A DNA stretch of 20,886 bases, from positions 1 to 20,886 of the forward strand of contig DATAKK010000074.1 in assembly GCA_036261615.1 (NCBI GenBank), written 5' to 3'. The translations under genes were made by a program, and so were the position numbers. The notes under the pieces are model-generated. The model saw nothing but the letters and a program-made list of their open reading frames with translations, was not told the DNA's origin and did no database searches. This stretch comes from JAJYQH01 sp036261615. Lineage in GTDB: Bacteria > Actinomycetota > Actinomycetes > Propionibacteriales > Propionibacteriaceae. Below are positions 20,716-20,886 of the stretch, piece by piece. How positions within the stretch are numbered: position 1 is the first letter of the stretch; the number at the start of each line of letters is the position of its first letter.

Positions 20716-20886
20716 TCACGGCGACCCCTGCCTCCGCACAGCTCCCGGGCGGACCACCGTCCAGCTGCCGTCGGCCAGCATGGCCACCAGGCCGCGGTCT
20801 TCGAGTTCGGCCAGGGCGGCGAGGCAGTGTGGCACCGGCTCTCCGGACGCCGTGGCGATCTCGGCCACGCTCGCCGACCCCCGGCC
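20716..20886 (-). CDS. C-terminal winged-helix end of a DprA-like protein (partial)
   Basis: The last 56 codons of a minus-strand gene enter from the right edge and stop at 20716. The sequence SASVAEIATASGEPVPHCL, then AALAELEDRGLVAMLADGSW, has the shape of a small winged helix: two helices, a recognition helix and a beta wing. It resembles the C-terminal domain found in the DNA-processing protein DprA, where helix spacing and the GLV...G..W ending are similar. Other winged-helix proteins fit too, and nothing of the Rossmann-like DprA core is visible. Codon use is ordinary for the window. Confidence 0.55.
   Translation of the reverse strand, partial: GRGSASVAEIATASGEPVPHCLAALAELEDRGLVAMLADGSWTVVRPGAVRRQGSP

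Noticed and set aside
18422..20719. A 765-codon minus-strand frame opposite the acyl-CoA dehydrogenase
   Set aside because: Its composition is dominated by Arg, Gly, Val and His with no domain. The plus-strand frame has clear oxidase motifs.
1..20886. CRISPR arrays, insertion sequences or long tandem repeats
   Set aside because: I saw no regularly spaced repeats, transposase-like frames or terminal inverted repeats. The only tandem repeat is the short YGNQG coding repeat near 3940-3965.

Overview
The window is high-GC (roughly 70-75% by eye), with many GTG starts, strong Shine-Dalgarno sequences, densely overlapping operons, a FabG4-type reductase and a SigB/SigF-type stress promoter. All of this points to an actinobacterial chromosome. 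The exact lineage cannot be fixed from the sequence alone; a Propionibacteriales/Nocardioidaceae-like organism is only a guess.

Layout. (1) 1-195: the right-hand junction of an integrated element. It holds the last 28 codons of a probable integrase, then a 3' fragment of a tRNA-Leu gene (attachment site), then a strong terminator. (2) 346-2326: chromosomal genes for a small P-loop kinase, a divergent APH(6)-like antibiotic kinase and a small zinc-ribbon membrane protein. (3) 2411-4541: a three-gene translationally coupled operon (LEA-like helical membrane protein, Phage_holin_3_6-like protein, DUF3618 protein) behind a near-consensus SigB/SigF promoter, so probably a general-stress envelope operon. 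(4) 4768-5655: a secreted SGNH esterase. (5) 5718-7384: a metal-efflux unit with a YnfA-family membrane protein, a CmtR-like ArsR sensor with a Cys triad, and a CDF exporter. (6) 7566-8690: a cysteine desulfurase/selenocysteine-lyase-like enzyme whose 3' end overlaps the end of the next operon. (7) 8671-12792: a nitrite/NO unit with a DUF2249 protein, an NnrS-like membrane protein and an 891-residue fusion of an NnrS/CcoN-like membrane domain, an extra blue-copper domain and a two-domain copper nitrite reductase. Its AT-rich promoter contains a long inverted repeat. (8) 13086-14396: a secreted GH6 cellulase with a LacI-type operator candidate upstream. (9) 14405-20677: a fatty-acid (beta-oxidation-like) locus. 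Thiolase, FabG4-type reductase and MaoC hydratase are coupled on the minus strand; a TetR regulator and an acyl-CoA dehydrogenase/oxidase are coupled on the plus strand. The two arms share a 120-base intergenic region with a GTAC-rich operator candidate. Together they supply oxidation, hydration, second oxidation and thiolysis. (10) 20716-20886: the C-terminal winged-helix end of a further gene (DprA-like).

Across all regions the 9-mer GGACGCCGG occurs 17 times on the two strands (about two expected from base composition), in several codon frames and between genes. Its core forms both arms of one terminator stem, an arrangement known for DNA-uptake words in other bacteria. This and the fused copper nitrite reductase are the two observations most worth following.
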